A stretch of 6,021 nucleotides of DNA from JAFGNW01 sp964618515. GTDB taxonomy: Bacteria; Zixibacteria; MSB-5A5; GN15; FEB-12. Numbering within the stretch: the first letter of the stretch is position 1; each line of letters starts with the position of its first letter. Of the stretch, positions 1 through 5,643 are shown piece by piece. Both the position numbers and the translations under genes were made by a program. Location of the stretch: contig CAZUAS010000141.1 in NCBI GenBank assembly GCA_964618515.1, positions 1 through 6,021 of the forward strand. Reading direction: 5' to 3'. The notes beneath the pieces are model-generated. The model was not told the DNA's origin, ran no database searches, and saw only the letters and a list, made by a program, of their open reading frames with translations.

Positions 1-1
1 G

Positions 2-1522
2 ATACTTTTTCTGCCGCTTGAAAACTCGGCGCAGGATAAGGCGGCTCAAGTTAAGTATTTGAGCACCCTTTCATTCGAGGAAATCTTTCAGCGGGCTGAC
101 AGCGCTTATGAAAAGCAGGATTATTCGACCGCCCTTTTTTATTACAGAATCGCCCTGAACGAAGCGCACCGGGAAAATAATAAGGCCGGGTTGAGCAAAA
201 CCTTCGAGCGCATAATCACGGTATCTGAAAAAGCTGAAGAAAAAAAACTGGATTCACTGGTGACGCTGTTTAAAACCGGTCCGGCTCTCGAAAAGGCAGG
301 CAACGAAGCCTTGCAGCAAGGCGATACCCTTGCGGCTTCGTTATATCTTGGAGCGGCTCTTAAGGTAGCCCAAAAAGAACATAACCTGAACGCCAGGGCG
401 GCGCTTTTAATCAACCGCGGGATGCTTTTCGCGCTTCAGAAAAATTATCCCCGAGCGATTGACCACCGCCGTCGGGCGATGGTACTTTTACGTGACAATG
501 ATAATCCCCTGATGGCCGCCCGGCAGTTAAGTGTTATGGGCCTGAATTATCCGTTTATCGGGATGAACGACAGCGCCCTGGTCTGTCATCACGAAGCCTT
601 AAAAATTTATCGTAGGCTCGGGAATAAGGCGGGTGAAGGCGAGGCGCTGAGTAATATCGGCTCAATTTACGGTGTAAGCGGGCCGCCCGACAGCGCTTTA
701 AAGTATTTCAATGAAGCCCTGGGTATTTACAGAAGTATCCCTCAACGTGACCGGGTCGCCGACCAGCGGGTCAATCTTGGCAGTGTTCAGAAAGGTATGA
801 AGAATTATCAGGAAGCCCTGGACAGCTACCGGGAAGCGGCCGATATCTACCGGGAGATTGACCATATCGAGGGCTTGGCGTTCTCGCTGGAAGGTATGGC
901 TATATCGTATAGCCTTCTTCACCATATCGATTCCGCCATCACGAGTTACCGGGAAGCGGCGGAATACTTCAGCCGCTTAGCCGAGAAAAAGAAGGAAGCT
1001 TTTCTTCTTACTGACGCCGCCCTTTTGTACATTGTTCTCGACAATGAAACCGAAGCCGCGAAGCAGCTTGAAAATGTCGAACAACTATACACGCAGATTG
1101 GAGAAGCGGACTTTACGGTCGAAAGGCTAAGCTATATCAGTACCCAGTTGTATGAGATGAAAAGACCGGCGCTGGCCAGGAAATATTTTGGGAAGCTTTT
1201 AGAGATATATCGTCTTGACGGTGACCGTACCAATGAAGCTTTGATGCTTAATATGCTCGGATCCTGTGCATATCAACTCGAGGAAACCGAAGAGGCTTAT
1301 GATAAGTTAAACCGGTCTCTGGACATCAGCCGCGAAATTAACGACCTTGAAGGTCAGGTGAGTACCCTGACAATTCTGGGTTTACTGAAGAAATCCGAGT
1401 CGGAGTATAAGGACGCTCTGCAATATCTTGAGACCGCCATGGATTTGTTAAAGAAAGCCGGTAACGTCAGCGGTCAGGAAGCGATGCAGGGTATAATCAA
1501 CGAACTGAAAAGTATGATGTAA
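2..1522 (+). CDS. TPR-repeat protein, 5'-truncated by the window edge
   Basis: This is a tetratricopeptide-repeat protein, probably a protein-interaction scaffold; its partner and pathway are unknown. The frame is open to the left edge. A TTG at 59 could serve as a start, but no Shine-Dalgarno precedes it and the 19 codons upstream read as protein (ILFLPLENSAQDKAAQVKY), so I treat the gene as partial. That stretch resembles the end of a signal peptide (hydrophobic ILFLPL, then small residues), which would suggest export; this is inference. Numbering from the TTG, residues 3-38 form one TPR-like unit, 40-70 are charged and helical, and 71-470 form ten consecutive 40-residue units, with a short C-terminal tail to residue 487. 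There are no transmembrane helices and no catalytic domain in the visible part; an N-terminal domain outside the window is possible. The stop codon overlaps the nrdR ribosome binding site, so the two genes are probably cotranscribed. TPR identity is secure; function is not. Confidence 0.88.
   Translation: MLFLPLENSAQDKAAQVKYLSTLSFEEIFQRADSAYEKQDYSTALFYYRIALNEAHRENNKAGLSKTFERIITVSEKAEEKKLDSLVTLFKTGPALEKAGNEALQQGDTLAASLYLGAALKVAQKEHNLNARAALLINRGMLFALQKNYPRAIDHRRRAMVLLRDNDNPLMAARQLSVMGLNYPFIGMNDSALVCHHEALKIYRRLGNKAGEGEALSNIGSIYGVSGPPDSALKYFNEALGIYRSIPQRDRVADQRVNLGSVQKGMKNYQEALDSYREAADIYREIDHIEGLAFSLEGMAISYSLLHHIDSAITSYREAAEYFSRLAEKKKEAFLLTDAALLYIVLDNETEAAKQLENVEQLYTQIGEADFTVERLSYISTQLYEMKRPALARKYFGKLLEIYRLDGDRTNEALMLNMLGSCAYQLEETEEAYDKLNRSLDISREINDLEGQVSTLTILGLLKKSESEYKDALQYLETAMDLLKKAGNVSGQEAMQGIINELKSMM
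269..1468 (+). repeat. Ten in-register 40-residue TPR units (120-bp period)
   Basis: Residues 71-470 (counted from the TTG at 59) divide into ten units of exactly 40 residues without a single insertion or deletion. Unit position 11 is small in all ten (G, G, G, G, G, A, A, S, G, G at residues 81 to 441). Unit position 23 is Ala in all ten (93, 133, 173, 213, 253, 293, 333, 373, 413, 453). Position 30 is Ala in seven of ten. Several units carry a helix of the EALxIYR or REAAxIYR type. The canonical TPR is 34 residues; the 40-residue form is known from kinesin light chain, LGN-like and Rap-like proteins. DNA identity between units is mostly low, apart from short matches such as ccgggaagcggc near 829 and 949, so the array is old rather than freshly duplicated. 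Confidence 0.9.
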
Positions 1523-1526
1523 GGAG
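1521..1526 (+). promoter_or_regulatory. Shine-Dalgarno of nrdR
   Basis: AAGGAG lies 12 nt before the ATG at 1539 and overlaps the TAA stop of the TPR gene (1520-1522). It supports the chosen nrdR start and suggests translation of nrdR from a shared message. Confidence 0.75.
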
Positions 1527-1538
1527 AGCTTTCCGGTA

Positions 1539-1988
1539 ATGCGTTGTCCGCATTGCGGCCATGAGGAAGACAAAGTGGTTGACAGCCGGCCTTCGCAGGA
1601 TGGCCGGGCGATCCGCCGCCGCCGGGAATGTCTCAAATGCGGTGAACGGTTTACCACTTATGAATACGTCGAACAATATAATCTGACGGTTTTAAAGTCG
1701 GACAATCGTCGGGAACCGTTCGACAAAAATAAAATCATTCAAGGCATGAAACTCGCCTGCAACAAACGCCCGGTATCGTCCAAACAGATTGAGACCATGG
1801 CCGACGATATCGAAGCCAACCTGACCCAGCAGTATAAAAATGAAATACCCAGCAAAGAAATCGGCGAGATGGTCATGGCCCGGTTGCGCCAGGTGGACGA
1901 AATCGCTTATGTCCGCTTCGCTTCGGTGTATCGTAAATTCCAGGACAAAGCCGAGTTTCTGGAAGAGATGAAAAAACTTCTGGAATAG
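1539..1988 (+). CDS. nrdR: Transcriptional repressor NrdR
   Basis: NrdR represses ribonucleotide reductase operons in response to ATP/dATP bound in its ATP-cone, and so adjusts dNTP supply; it is a cytoplasmic DNA-binding protein. The 149 residues match the usual family length of about 150. The N-terminus MRCPHCGHEEDKVVDSR carries the zinc-ribbon pairs C3/C6 and C31/C34, with the basic segment RAIRRRREC between them and the signature GERFTTYE after. The ATP-cone spans about residues 49-139 and begins VLKSDNRREPFDKNKI; most relatives have a Gly where N56 stands (DGRREPF), a mild variation. Typical later segments, such as KLACNKRPVS and IAYVRFASVYR, are present. The start is supported by an AAGGAG upstream. 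No nrd genes and no NrdR-box pair are visible here, so its targets lie elsewhere. It sits 16 nt after the TPR gene, and I know of no functional link between them. Confidence 0.97.
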   Translation: MRCPHCGHEEDKVVDSRPSQDGRAIRRRRECLKCGERFTTYEYVEQYNLTVLKSDNRREPFDKNKIIQGMKLACNKRPVSSKQIETMADDIEANLTQQYKNEIPSKEIGEMVMARLRQVDEIAYVRFASVYRKFQDKAEFLEEMKKLLE

Positions 1989-1996
1989 ACTACCTG

Positions 1997-2025
1997 TTGA
2001 CAGGCTGATATTTTTATCAAATTTT
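1997..2025 (+). promoter_or_regulatory. Candidate sigma70-type promoter for tatC
   Basis: A perfect -35 hexamer TTGACA (1997-2002) lies in the 43-nt gap between nrdR and tatC. At 17-bp spacing the -10 position reads AATTTT (2020-2025), only a weak match in an AT-rich run. Transcription would start close to the tatC ATG at 2032. The same 10-mer, cctgttgaca, recurs before the tRNA at 2809-2818. The -35 element is good and the -10 poor, so this is tentative. Confidence 0.4.
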
Positions 2026-2031
2026 TTTGGT

Positions 2032-2766
2032 ATGGAATTGGTTCAAGACGATTCGAAAAAGAAAGACCCTTACTCGATGTCATTCGTAGACCACCTGGAA
2101 GAACTTCGCTGGCGTTTGTTCAAGGCGATTCTTTCGGTGGTCATTATGGCGATTGTCGCCTTCTATTTCTCTGACTGGATTTTCCGTTTTTTGCTTGTGC
2201 CCCTAGGGGATACCAAGCTTTATGTCACCGAGGTAACCGGTTCCTTTTATGCCTACCTTAAAATTTCCTTATTTGCCGGGATTTTCGGAGCTTTCCCGAT
2301 TGTTTTTTATCAGTTATGGATGTTTGTCGCTCCGGGGCTCTATAAACATGAGAAAAAGGTGGTCATCCCCCTGGTTTTGATATCTTCCGTGCTATTCCTT
2401 GTCGGTGCCGGCTTTTGTTATGTCGTGGTTTTACCACTGGCACTTAAATTTTTGATTGGTTTTTCCGGGGATTTGTTGAATCCGATTATTACGGTCGGCA
2501 GTTATATCAGCTTCGCCGGTCTTATGATGGTTACCTTCGGATTGTCTTTTGAACTTCCGATTATAGCCTTCTTCCTTGGTAAAATAGGTTTAATATCGTC
2601 ACAGTTTTTAGCCCGGGGGCGCCGGTATGCTATCGTGATTATTCTGATAATTGCCGCTATAATCACCCCTCCGGATGTTTTTACTCAGGTGGTGCTGGCA
2701 ATTCCCATCTATTTTTTGTATGAAATTTCGATTATTTTAGTGAAGTTTACAGGTAAGAAAAAGTAG
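2032..2766 (+). CDS. tatC: Twin-arginine translocase subunit TatC
   Basis: TatC is the membrane receptor of the twin-arginine translocase: with TatB it binds the RR signal peptide and recruits TatA to export folded proteins across the cytoplasmic membrane. The 244-residue product has the family's six hydrophobic segments (about 30-52, 75-98, 110-135, 155-180, 197-212 and 215-237). Its motifs are in order: HLEELRWRL at 21-29, with E24 matching the signal-binding E15 of E. coli; FYQLWMFVAPGLYKHEK at 92-108, with E107 matching E. coli E103; FGLSFELPI at 169-177; and RRYAIVIILIIAAIITPPD at 197-215. Lys-rich ends (DDSKKKD and GKKK) fit a cytoplasmic N- and C-terminus. The ATG at 2032 has no recognisable Shine-Dalgarno, and there is no ATG, GTG or TTG in frame between it and the end of nrdR. 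tatA and tatB are not in the window, so the Tat genes are split in this genome. Confidence 0.97.
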   Translation: MELVQDDSKKKDPYSMSFVDHLEELRWRLFKAILSVVIMAIVAFYFSDWIFRFLLVPLGDTKLYVTEVTGSFYAYLKISLFAGIFGAFPIVFYQLWMFVAPGLYKHEKKVVIPLVLISSVLFLVGAGFCYVVVLPLALKFLIGFSGDLLNPIITVGSYISFAGLMMVTFGLSFELPIIAFFLGKIGLISSQFLARGRRYAIVIILIIAAIITPPDVFTQVVLAIPIYFLYEISIILVKFTGKKK

Positions 2767-2812
2767 GTTAACAAGTTACTAGATTTATAAAGGGATGTTT
2801 CCTGTTCCCCTG

Positions 2813-2841
2813 TTGACAATTTAACGCTGGGCCATTACTTT
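2813..2841 (+). promoter_or_regulatory. Candidate promoter for the tRNA-Gly (and DUF512-der)
   Basis: TTGACA (2813-2818) and TACTTT (2836-2841) are 17 bp apart; the -10 keeps the important T, A and final T. The predicted start near 2848 falls just before the mature tRNA end at 2856, as expected for a tRNA promoter. A TATATA run at 2841-2846 is a second possible -10 at poorer spacing. The rest of the 89-nt gap after tatC shows no convincing terminator, so read-through from tatC cannot be excluded. Confidence 0.55.
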
Positions 2842-2855
2842 ATATACCAGGAAAA

Positions 2856-2927
2856 GCGGGTGTAATTCAGCGGTAGAATGCAAGCTTCCCAAGCTTGACG
2901 TCGTGGGTTCGACCCCCATCACCCGCT
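2856..2927 (+). tRNA. tRNA-Gly (anticodon CCC)
   Basis: A full cloverleaf can be folded by eye. The acceptor stem GCGGGTG pairs perfectly with CACCCGC (2920-2926). The D stem is ATTC/GAAT with loop AGCGGTA. The anticodon stem is CAAGC/GCTTG with loop TTCCCAA, which gives anticodon CCC at 2888-2890, reading GGG codons. A 5-nt variable region (ACGTC) follows. The T stem is GTGGG/CCCAT, with one G-T pair, around loop TTCGACC. The discriminator is T2927, normal for bacterial glycine tRNAs. CCA is not encoded: T2927 is the first of six T residues, so a CCA-adding enzyme must complete the end. It lies 20 nt before the start codon of the DUF512 gene. Confidence 0.97.
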
Positions 2928-2938
2928 TTTTTATTGGT

Positions 2939-2943
2939 AAGGA
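2939..2943 (+). promoter_or_regulatory. Shine-Dalgarno that fixes the DUF512 start
   Basis: AAGGA ends 4 nt before the ATG at 2948. It decides the start against an in-frame GTG at 2903, which lies inside the T stem of the tRNA and would add 15 tRNA-encoded residues (MGSTPITRFFIGKEK). Confidence 0.8.
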
Positions 2944-2947
2944 AAAG

Positions 2948-4231
2948 ATGAAAATCGTTGATGTCGATCCCGCCTCACCTCTGTTCGGGCAGATTCGCGC
3001 CGGCTATACTCTCTTGATGATAAACAATAAAAAAGTCGAGGATACGCTTGATTTCTGTTTCAAGGTTTCACAGGAAAAAATAAAGCTCACCTTTGCCGAC
3101 CCCCAGAGACGCATAATTACTTTCGCTTTCAACGATATACTTCCCGGACAACTTGGTCTCCGGTTCGAAGACGACCGGATAAAAACCTGTAAAAATAACT
3201 GCCTTTTTTGTTTTGTCAGGCAGCAGCCGCGGGGGATGAGACGGCAGCTTTATATTCGCGATGAAGATTACCGGTTATCCTTTACTCACGGTAACTTTAT
3301 CACTCTTTCCAATCTTGAACGCGTCGAACTGGACAGAATCGTCAGGCAGCGGCTGTCACCCTTGTATGTATCGGTACATACTACGGATGAGGCTCTGCGG
3401 CGTTTCATGCTGGGTAATAGAAAACTGCCATCCCTGATGCCGCAAATGCGTTTTCTGGTTAAAAACCGGATAACGTTGCATACCCAGGTAGTATTGTGTC
3501 CGGGTATTAATGACGGTGCCCACCTTGACAGGACTATCGACGACCTGGCCGGGCTTTTTCCGCAGACGGCGACTCTGGCGGTAGTGCCGGTCGGTTTAAC
3601 TCGTTACCGCGAAAAACTGCCGGTTCTTCGTCCCTTTACCCGGAAAGAAGCGGGAGATATTATTACTTACCTGGAAAGCCGTCAGAAAGTTTTTTTGAAG
3701 AAGCTGGGCAGTCGTTTTGTGTGGCCGGCGGATGAATTCTATGTTTTGGCCGGTCGTTCTTTTCCCCGCCGGAATAACTATGAACAAATGGCTCAGTTTG
3801 AAAACGGCGTAGGCATGGTCCGCGAGTTCCTTTCGGTATTCAACAGGCATCGCAAGCGGTTGCGGAAAGTAAGAACCTCGAGAAGGATTTTATTCTTGAC
3901 CGGGTATTCCGCTTTTCCTTTCATGCGGGATGAAATTATGCCGTATTTAACACAGGAGCTGAGACTGAAAAGCATTTTAAAAAAGGTCGCCAATCGTTTC
4001 TGGGGTAAAAATGTGACCGTCAGCGGTCTCTTGACCGGTCGCGACCTGCTTCGAGCCGCCCTCAGCGAAAGGGCTAATTTTGATGTTGCCGTTTTACCTC
4101 CCAATTGTCTTAACCGCGACGACCTTTTCCTGGATGATATGTCCCGGCAGGAATTTACGACGAGGTTAAAAAAGAAGGTTATAGTCGGTCAATATAATCT
4201 GGTTAACAGTATAATCGAAGTCCTGTCATGA
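2948..4231 (+). CDS. PDZ and radical-SAM-type DUF512 family protein
   Basis: This is a member of the DUF512 family (PF04459), a putative Fe-S oxidoreductase of unknown reaction. The 427-residue product has three parts. Residues 1-60 are PDZ-like (IVDVDPASPLFGQIRAGYTL then MINNKKVEDTLDF). Residues 78-125 hold the cluster motif C81-x3-C85-x2-C88, the radical-SAM spacing, followed by the family signature RGMRRQLYIRDEDYRLSF and HGNFITLSNL. Residues about 270-427 are the DUF512 region, with QFENGVGMVREF and, near the end, FLDDMSRQEF. The middle part has radical-SAM-barrel-like segments (PLYVSVHTTD, VVLCPGINDG, VVPVGLTRYR). No signal peptide is seen, so it is probably cytoplasmic. It overlaps der by 4 nt, implying coupled translation; the same neighbourhood occurs in clostridia. 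A role near ribosome or RNA maturation is an inference from that link alone. Common relatives read FVDQ after the cluster; here it is FVRQ. Confidence 0.93.
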   Translation: MKIVDVDPASPLFGQIRAGYTLLMINNKKVEDTLDFCFKVSQEKIKLTFADPQRRIITFAFNDILPGQLGLRFEDDRIKTCKNNCLFCFVRQQPRGMRRQLYIRDEDYRLSFTHGNFITLSNLERVELDRIVRQRLSPLYVSVHTTDEALRRFMLGNRKLPSLMPQMRFLVKNRITLHTQVVLCPGINDGAHLDRTIDDLAGLFPQTATLAVVPVGLTRYREKLPVLRPFTRKEAGDIITYLESRQKVFLKKLGSRFVWPADEFYVLAGRSFPRRNNYEQMAQFENGVGMVREFLSVFNRHRKRLRKVRTSRRILFLTGYSAFPFMRDEIMPYLTQELRLKSILKKVANRFWGKNVTVSGLLTGRDLLRAALSERANFDVAVLPPNCLNRDDLFLDDMSRQEFTTRLKKKVIVGQYNLVNSIIEVLS

Positions 4232-5541
4232 GTATTCCGTTAGTTGCCATAGTTGGTCAGCCCAATGTGGGTAAATCATCCCTTTTTAATCGTTTCATGA
4301 AAAAAAAACTGGCGGTGGTCGACAGCCGGCCCGGCGTAACCCGGGACCGTAATTACAGCCTGTGCGACTGGTCAGGGGTAAGTTTCCGTCTGGTTGACAC
4401 CGGCGGGCTCGTGCCCGAATCCAAAAACGAAATGGAGAAACTCATATACGACCAGACGGCTTTTGCAATCAATGAAGCCGACCTGGTTCTTTTTTTGGTG
4501 GATACCCAGCTGGGTATTGACCAGGTTGATAAACGTATTGCCAGGGATATATTAAAAGCCGGGGTGCCGTGTATTCTGGTCGCCAATAAGGTTGACAGTG
4601 ATAAGTTCGAACCGGACATATATGAATTTATGAAACTGGGTTTGGGCGAACCATGGCCGGTTTCGGCGGCGGCGGGTCTGGGAATAGGGGAGCTTCTGGA
4701 CGCGCTGGTTTCGCGACTTCCTCCTCGAACCGCCCCTCCAGAAAGCGACCCGGGAACCATCCGGGTGGCCGTGGTCGGCCGTCCCAATGTGGGTAAATCA
4801 TCTTATATAAATAAACTTCTCGGTGAGGAGCGATTAATTGTTTCCCCGGTTGCCGGAACCACCCGTGATGCCATAGATACCACCCTTGAATTTGATAACC
4901 GCCGTTATGTTCTTGTTGATACCGCCGGTTTAAGGCGGAAATACAAGGTACGCGAGAATATTGAATTCTATACCAACCTGCGAACGATTAGAACCATTGA
5001 AAGTTGTGATGTGGCGATTGTGTTGATTGATGCCGTTGAGGCGGTTACGGCTCAGGACCAGCGTATTCTGACCCAGGTGCTTGAAAGCCGCCGGGCGGCT
5101 GTTCTGGCCGTGAACAAATGGGACCTGATTGACAAGGATGAACATACAGCAGACCATTATGCCGCCCGGATTAAGGAACAGCTCGCCATGTTTGACTATC
5201 TGCCGATTATTTTCATCTCCGCTTTGACCGGCAAGCGGGTAAGCAAAGTCATGGAGCTTGTTAACCAGGTTTATGAGAATCATAACCGGCGTATCAGTAC
5301 CGCCGAATTGAATGCTTTTCTGGAAGAAGCTTTTGCCCGTAGGAAACCCCCGGCCAAGCAGAGAAAATATATCCAGATGAAATATATCACGCAGACCGAG
5401 GTTTCCCCGCCCACTTTTATAATTTTTACCAGTCATCCCGAGCTGGTTGATAAGAGTTACATAAATTATTTAAACAACCGGCTTCGAGAGCGTTTTAATT
5501 TCGAAGGTGTTCCCATCCGCTTAAAATTCCGCCGCAAGTAA
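4228..5541 (+). CDS. der: Ribosome biogenesis GTPase Der (EngA)
   Basis: Der is an essential cytoplasmic GTPase with two G domains that acts in late 50S subunit assembly. The 437 residues match the usual length. G domain 1 has G1 GQPNVGKS (10-17), G2 GVTRD (36-40), G3 DTGG (57-60), G4 NKVD (120-123) and G5 SAA (146-148). A linker rich in Pro and Glu (about 165-177) follows. G domain 2 has GRPNVGKS (184-191), GTTRD (210-214), DTAG (231-234), NKWD (296-299) and SAL (331-333). The KH-like C-terminal domain is about residues 350-437 and ends in a basic tail, RLKFRRK. All nucleotide-binding motifs are intact in both domains. The start ATG shares the ATGA overlap with the DUF512 stop and has no clear Shine-Dalgarno of its own, so translation probably depends on the upstream gene. 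Codons 25-27 lie in a run of nine A (4300-4308). Confidence 0.98.
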   Translation: MSIPLVAIVGQPNVGKSSLFNRFMKKKLAVVDSRPGVTRDRNYSLCDWSGVSFRLVDTGGLVPESKNEMEKLIYDQTAFAINEADLVLFLVDTQLGIDQVDKRIARDILKAGVPCILVANKVDSDKFEPDIYEFMKLGLGEPWPVSAAAGLGIGELLDALVSRLPPRTAPPESDPGTIRVAVVGRPNVGKSSYINKLLGEERLIVSPVAGTTRDAIDTTLEFDNRRYVLVDTAGLRRKYKVRENIEFYTNLRTIRTIESCDVAIVLIDAVEAVTAQDQRILTQVLESRRAAVLAVNKWDLIDKDEHTADHYAARIKEQLAMFDYLPIIFISALTGKRVSKVMELVNQVYENHNRRISTAELNAFLEEAFARRKPPAKQRKYIQMKYITQTEVSPPTFIIFTSHPELVDKSYINYLNNRLRERFNFEGVPIRLKFRRK

Positions 5542-5603
5542 ATTCAATCTGTCAGTAGTTGTCATAAGGTACTCTTTGGTACTTCCCCGTGTTGTTGCTG
5601 TAA

Positions 5604-5639
5604 GGCTAAAAAAAGGCTTTATAAACCGTTTTTTCAGCC
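5604..5639. other. AT-rich imperfect dyad in the der-GAF gap
   Basis: The 102-nt gap 5542-5643 holds one notable structure. GGCT (5604-5607) can pair with AGCC (5636-5639), and the adjoining A run with the T run at 5629-5634, leaving one bulged C. Inside is a near-palindrome centred on TTTATAAA (5618-5625). No T run follows the outer stem, so it does not look like a normal intrinsic terminator for der. TATAAA at 5620-5625 could be a -10 element for the next gene, but no good -35 is at proper spacing (TTGCTG at 5595-5600 is 19 bp away). It could be an operator, a promoter, or chance in AT-rich DNA. Confidence 0.3.
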
Positions 5640-5643
5640 GATA

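Noticed and set aside
142..1657. Minus-strand frames of 69-90 residues within the TPR gene and nrdR
   Set aside because: They are antisense to repeat units and the zinc ribbon; no protein features are visible.
1989..2031. NrdR-box pair regulating a neighbouring gene
   Set aside because: I saw no pair of ACAC...GTGT-type palindromic boxes here or in the other gaps.
2791..2811. Possible terminator hairpin after tatC (GGGA...TCCC)
   Set aside because: The stem is only 4 bp and no T run follows. It is too weak to call a terminator.
3596..4104. Minus-strand frames of 84 and 103 residues inside the DUF512 gene
   Set aside because: They overlap conserved DUF512 coding sequence and show no domain or ribosome binding site.
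4353..5436. Minus-strand frames of 144 and 168 residues inside der
   Set aside because: They lie wholly within a fully motif-supported der gene, and their composition (Ser, Arg, Pro or Asn rich) is typical of antisense shadow frames.
5604..5639. Intrinsic terminator for der
   Set aside because: The dyad's T run is inside the stem rather than after it, so it lacks the normal stem-plus-T-tract form. It is kept only as an unexplained dyad.
5542..5643. In-frame readthrough from der into the GAF gene as one fusion protein
   Set aside because: The frame is open past the der stop, but the gap translation (run of Cys, Lys-rich) looks non-coding, and the der KH domain is complete at its stop.
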